Shown one piece after another: positions 5,278 through 6,411 of a stretch of 6,411 nucleotides of DNA. A program made the position numbers and the translations under genes. The notes below the pieces were generated by a model that was given only the letters and a program-made list of their open reading frames with translations, had not been told where the DNA came from and searched no databases. How positions within the stretch are numbered: the stretch's first letter is position 1; each line of letters opens with the position of its first letter. Source of the DNA: an uncultured Eubacteriales bacterium (GTDB lineage: Bacteria; Bacillota; Clostridia; Oscillospirales; Butyricicoccaceae); assembly GCA_949740695.1 (NCBI GenBank), contig CATJIY010000035.1:1-6411 (forward strand), given 5' to 3'.

Positions 5278-6411
5278 ATGTATCCACCTCTACTTCTGGC
5301 ATCATCTTACGAGCTTCCTCTTCGCTGACGCCATACTTCCGGGCAATGTATATTTCCGGCCGCAGAATACCGGCTGCCACATCAGCACGCATTTCGCTGT
5401 TTTGGGTCTGTCGATCCTCAATAATAGAATCGTCGAAATCAATAATAACCTCCTGGCTGTCGTCAAGCCTCTGGCCCAAATAGATATTGCCGTACAGCAT
5501 CAGCAGTCGGCAAAGATGCTTGAGCGACGCATCAAGGATAATCTCATGCTTCTTTAGCGTCCGGAACATATGACTGTTCTCGCTAATGACCTGGGTGGCT
5601 GTGGCGACACCCCCGGCGTCATACTGGTAATGCCGCTCCCCAAAGCCGCAGCGCACCGAGAACAGGCTGAGGTTGTCGTTGAGGCCCGTCTGCATCTCTG
5701 CCGCCCTGATCTGGGGCTGTATCGGCTCAATGAAGTGCTCGCTGGAAATCCCCTGGGGGATGGCATAAAAAGCGATGTCGTTGTCATCGAAATAGGGGCT
5801 GCCTTCGGCGTCCAATTTCATGGCCTCTACGGCGGTGACAATCCGGGTTTTGCCCAGGGCATACTCGTTGACATAGGCGTCGTACACCGTGTCAATTCCC
5901 TGGATAATATCAATGGCACCGGCGAACACAGCAGGCCCGAACGGGGAATCAGGGTGCTTTGGGTTCAGGATGTTTGGCCGGACAAACGCCCAAGGAGGCA
6001 CGGTAATGCCAGTGTTCCAGATTGCGGCCATCCTTTGCACGGCCTTTACTTCATCGGAATTAGCTTCTTTAATTTCTCCCATGTTGTGGGAAAACAGCTT
6101 GTTTTGACACACATAATAGCCATCATTCCCTTTGGTGAAAATTTGCAGGCGGATAAATACCTTTTCTCCCTCACAAAATTCGGAGGCAAAGGCGCACTCG
6201 GTACACTCTCCGTTATCCACTGTCAGAGGGATAATCTGATTCCCCACGCTGTAGGTCAATCCGATGCTCTTAGCGCCGTTCACTCTTCCGGTTCCGATGT
6301 CAGCCTGTACCCCCAGAGGGTATGGCACAATGGCCGCAAGCCCCGACCAAAAAGCATTCTCAATGCACTGATTTCCCCGCACCCAAAAATTGCTTTTGTC
6401 AAGGATTCCTA
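5270..6411 (-). CDS. Portal protein, SPP1 gp6 type, N-terminus missing
   Basis: At least 379 codons are visible; the frame stays open to the window edge, reading GILDKSNFW and then VRGNQCIENAFW. The GTG at 6382 would be a false start because coding clearly continues upstream. The portal forms the dodecameric ring at one vertex through which DNA is packaged, and it nucleates procapsid assembly. Visible family features, numbered from the first visible codon, are ECTECAFASEFCEGEK (68-83), PPWAFVRPNILNPKHPDSPF (138-157), FAGAIDIIQGIDTVYDAY (162-179), the conserved GVATATQVISENSHMFRTLK (267-286), and a C-terminal DFDDSIIEDRQTQNSEMRAD (324-343) followed by a YGVSEEEARKMMPE helix. This is the Phage_prot_Gp6 (PF05133) pattern. 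About 60-120 N-terminal residues should lie outside the window, by comparison with the usual 440-500 aa. It overlaps the minor capsid gene by 8 bp. Confidence 0.92.
   Translation of the reverse strand, partial: GILDKSNFWVRGNQCIENAFWSGLAAIVPYPLGVQADIGTGRVNGAKSIGLTYSVGNQIIPLTVDNGECTECAFASEFCEGEKVFIRLQIFTKGNDGYYVCQNKLFSHNMGEIKEANSDEVKAVQRMAAIWNTGITVPPWAFVRPNILNPKHPDSPFGPAVFAGAIDIIQGIDTVYDAYVNEYALGKTRIVTAVEAMKLDAEGSPYFDDNDIAFYAIPQGISSEHFIEPIQPQIRAAEMQTGLNDNLSLFSVRCGFGERHYQYDAGGVATATQVISENSHMFRTLKKHEIILDASLKHLCRLLMLYGNIYLGQRLDDSQEVIIDFDDSIIEDRQTQNSEMRADVAAGILRPEIYIARKYGVSEEEARKMMPEVEVDTYA

Noticed and set aside
5270..6382. GTG at 6382 as a real portal start
   Set aside because: The frame stays open to the window edge with plausible portal sequence, there is no ribosome site before it, and the result would be shorter than usual for the family.

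Overview
This window is part of the structural (head and head-tail junction) module of a tailed bacteriophage or prophage with siphovirus-like gene order. All eleven supported genes lie on the minus strand, so the biological reading direction runs from base 6411 down to base 1. Strong purine-rich Shine-Dalgarno sites before nearly every gene, tight stop/start coupling, moderate G+C (about 50-57% in lines I sampled) and the particular protein families point to a phage of a Gram-positive host, most likely a gut-type Clostridia (Firmicutes/Bacillota). The host assignment is inference; nothing here fixes the species, and no host genes are visible.

Layout in transcription order: (1) portal protein of the SPP1 gp6 type, its N-terminus cut off by the window edge (6411-5270); (2) minor capsid protein of the Phage_min_cap2 type (5277-4027); (3) an unrecognised, AT-rich 74-aa gene (4022-3798); (4) an 81-aa gene resembling the crAss001_48-related small phage proteins (3749-3504); (5) a 111-bp non-coding, hairpin-forming leader (3503-3393); (6) scaffold protein (3392-2838); (7) HK97-fold major capsid protein (2838-1885); (8) a 78-bp gap holding a strong stem-loop; (9) four small head-tail joining genes, overlapping or closely packed: gp6-like connector (1806-1417), a DUF6751-like probable neck protein (1448-1047), a Minor_capsid_2-type protein (1050-652) and a tail-terminator-like protein (655-242); (10) the first 79 codons of a tail-tube (major tail) protein (238-1).

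Together these would build the procapsid (portal nucleates; scaffold and capsid protein co-assemble; minor capsid protein joins the portal region), then close the DNA-filled head through the connector proteins and join it to the tail tube. Terminase should lie beyond base 6411, and tail chaperones, tape measure and lysis genes beyond base 1. No promoter, intrinsic terminator with a U-tract, RNA gene, CRISPR array, insertion sequence or attachment site is supported here.

No radically new system is evident. The parts least explained by standard phage annotation are the low-G+C 74-aa orphan next to the crAss001_48-like gene, the structured leader before the scaffold gene, the stem-loop just after the capsid stop codon, and an A-rich ATGA junction where -1 slippage would fuse two connector proteins.
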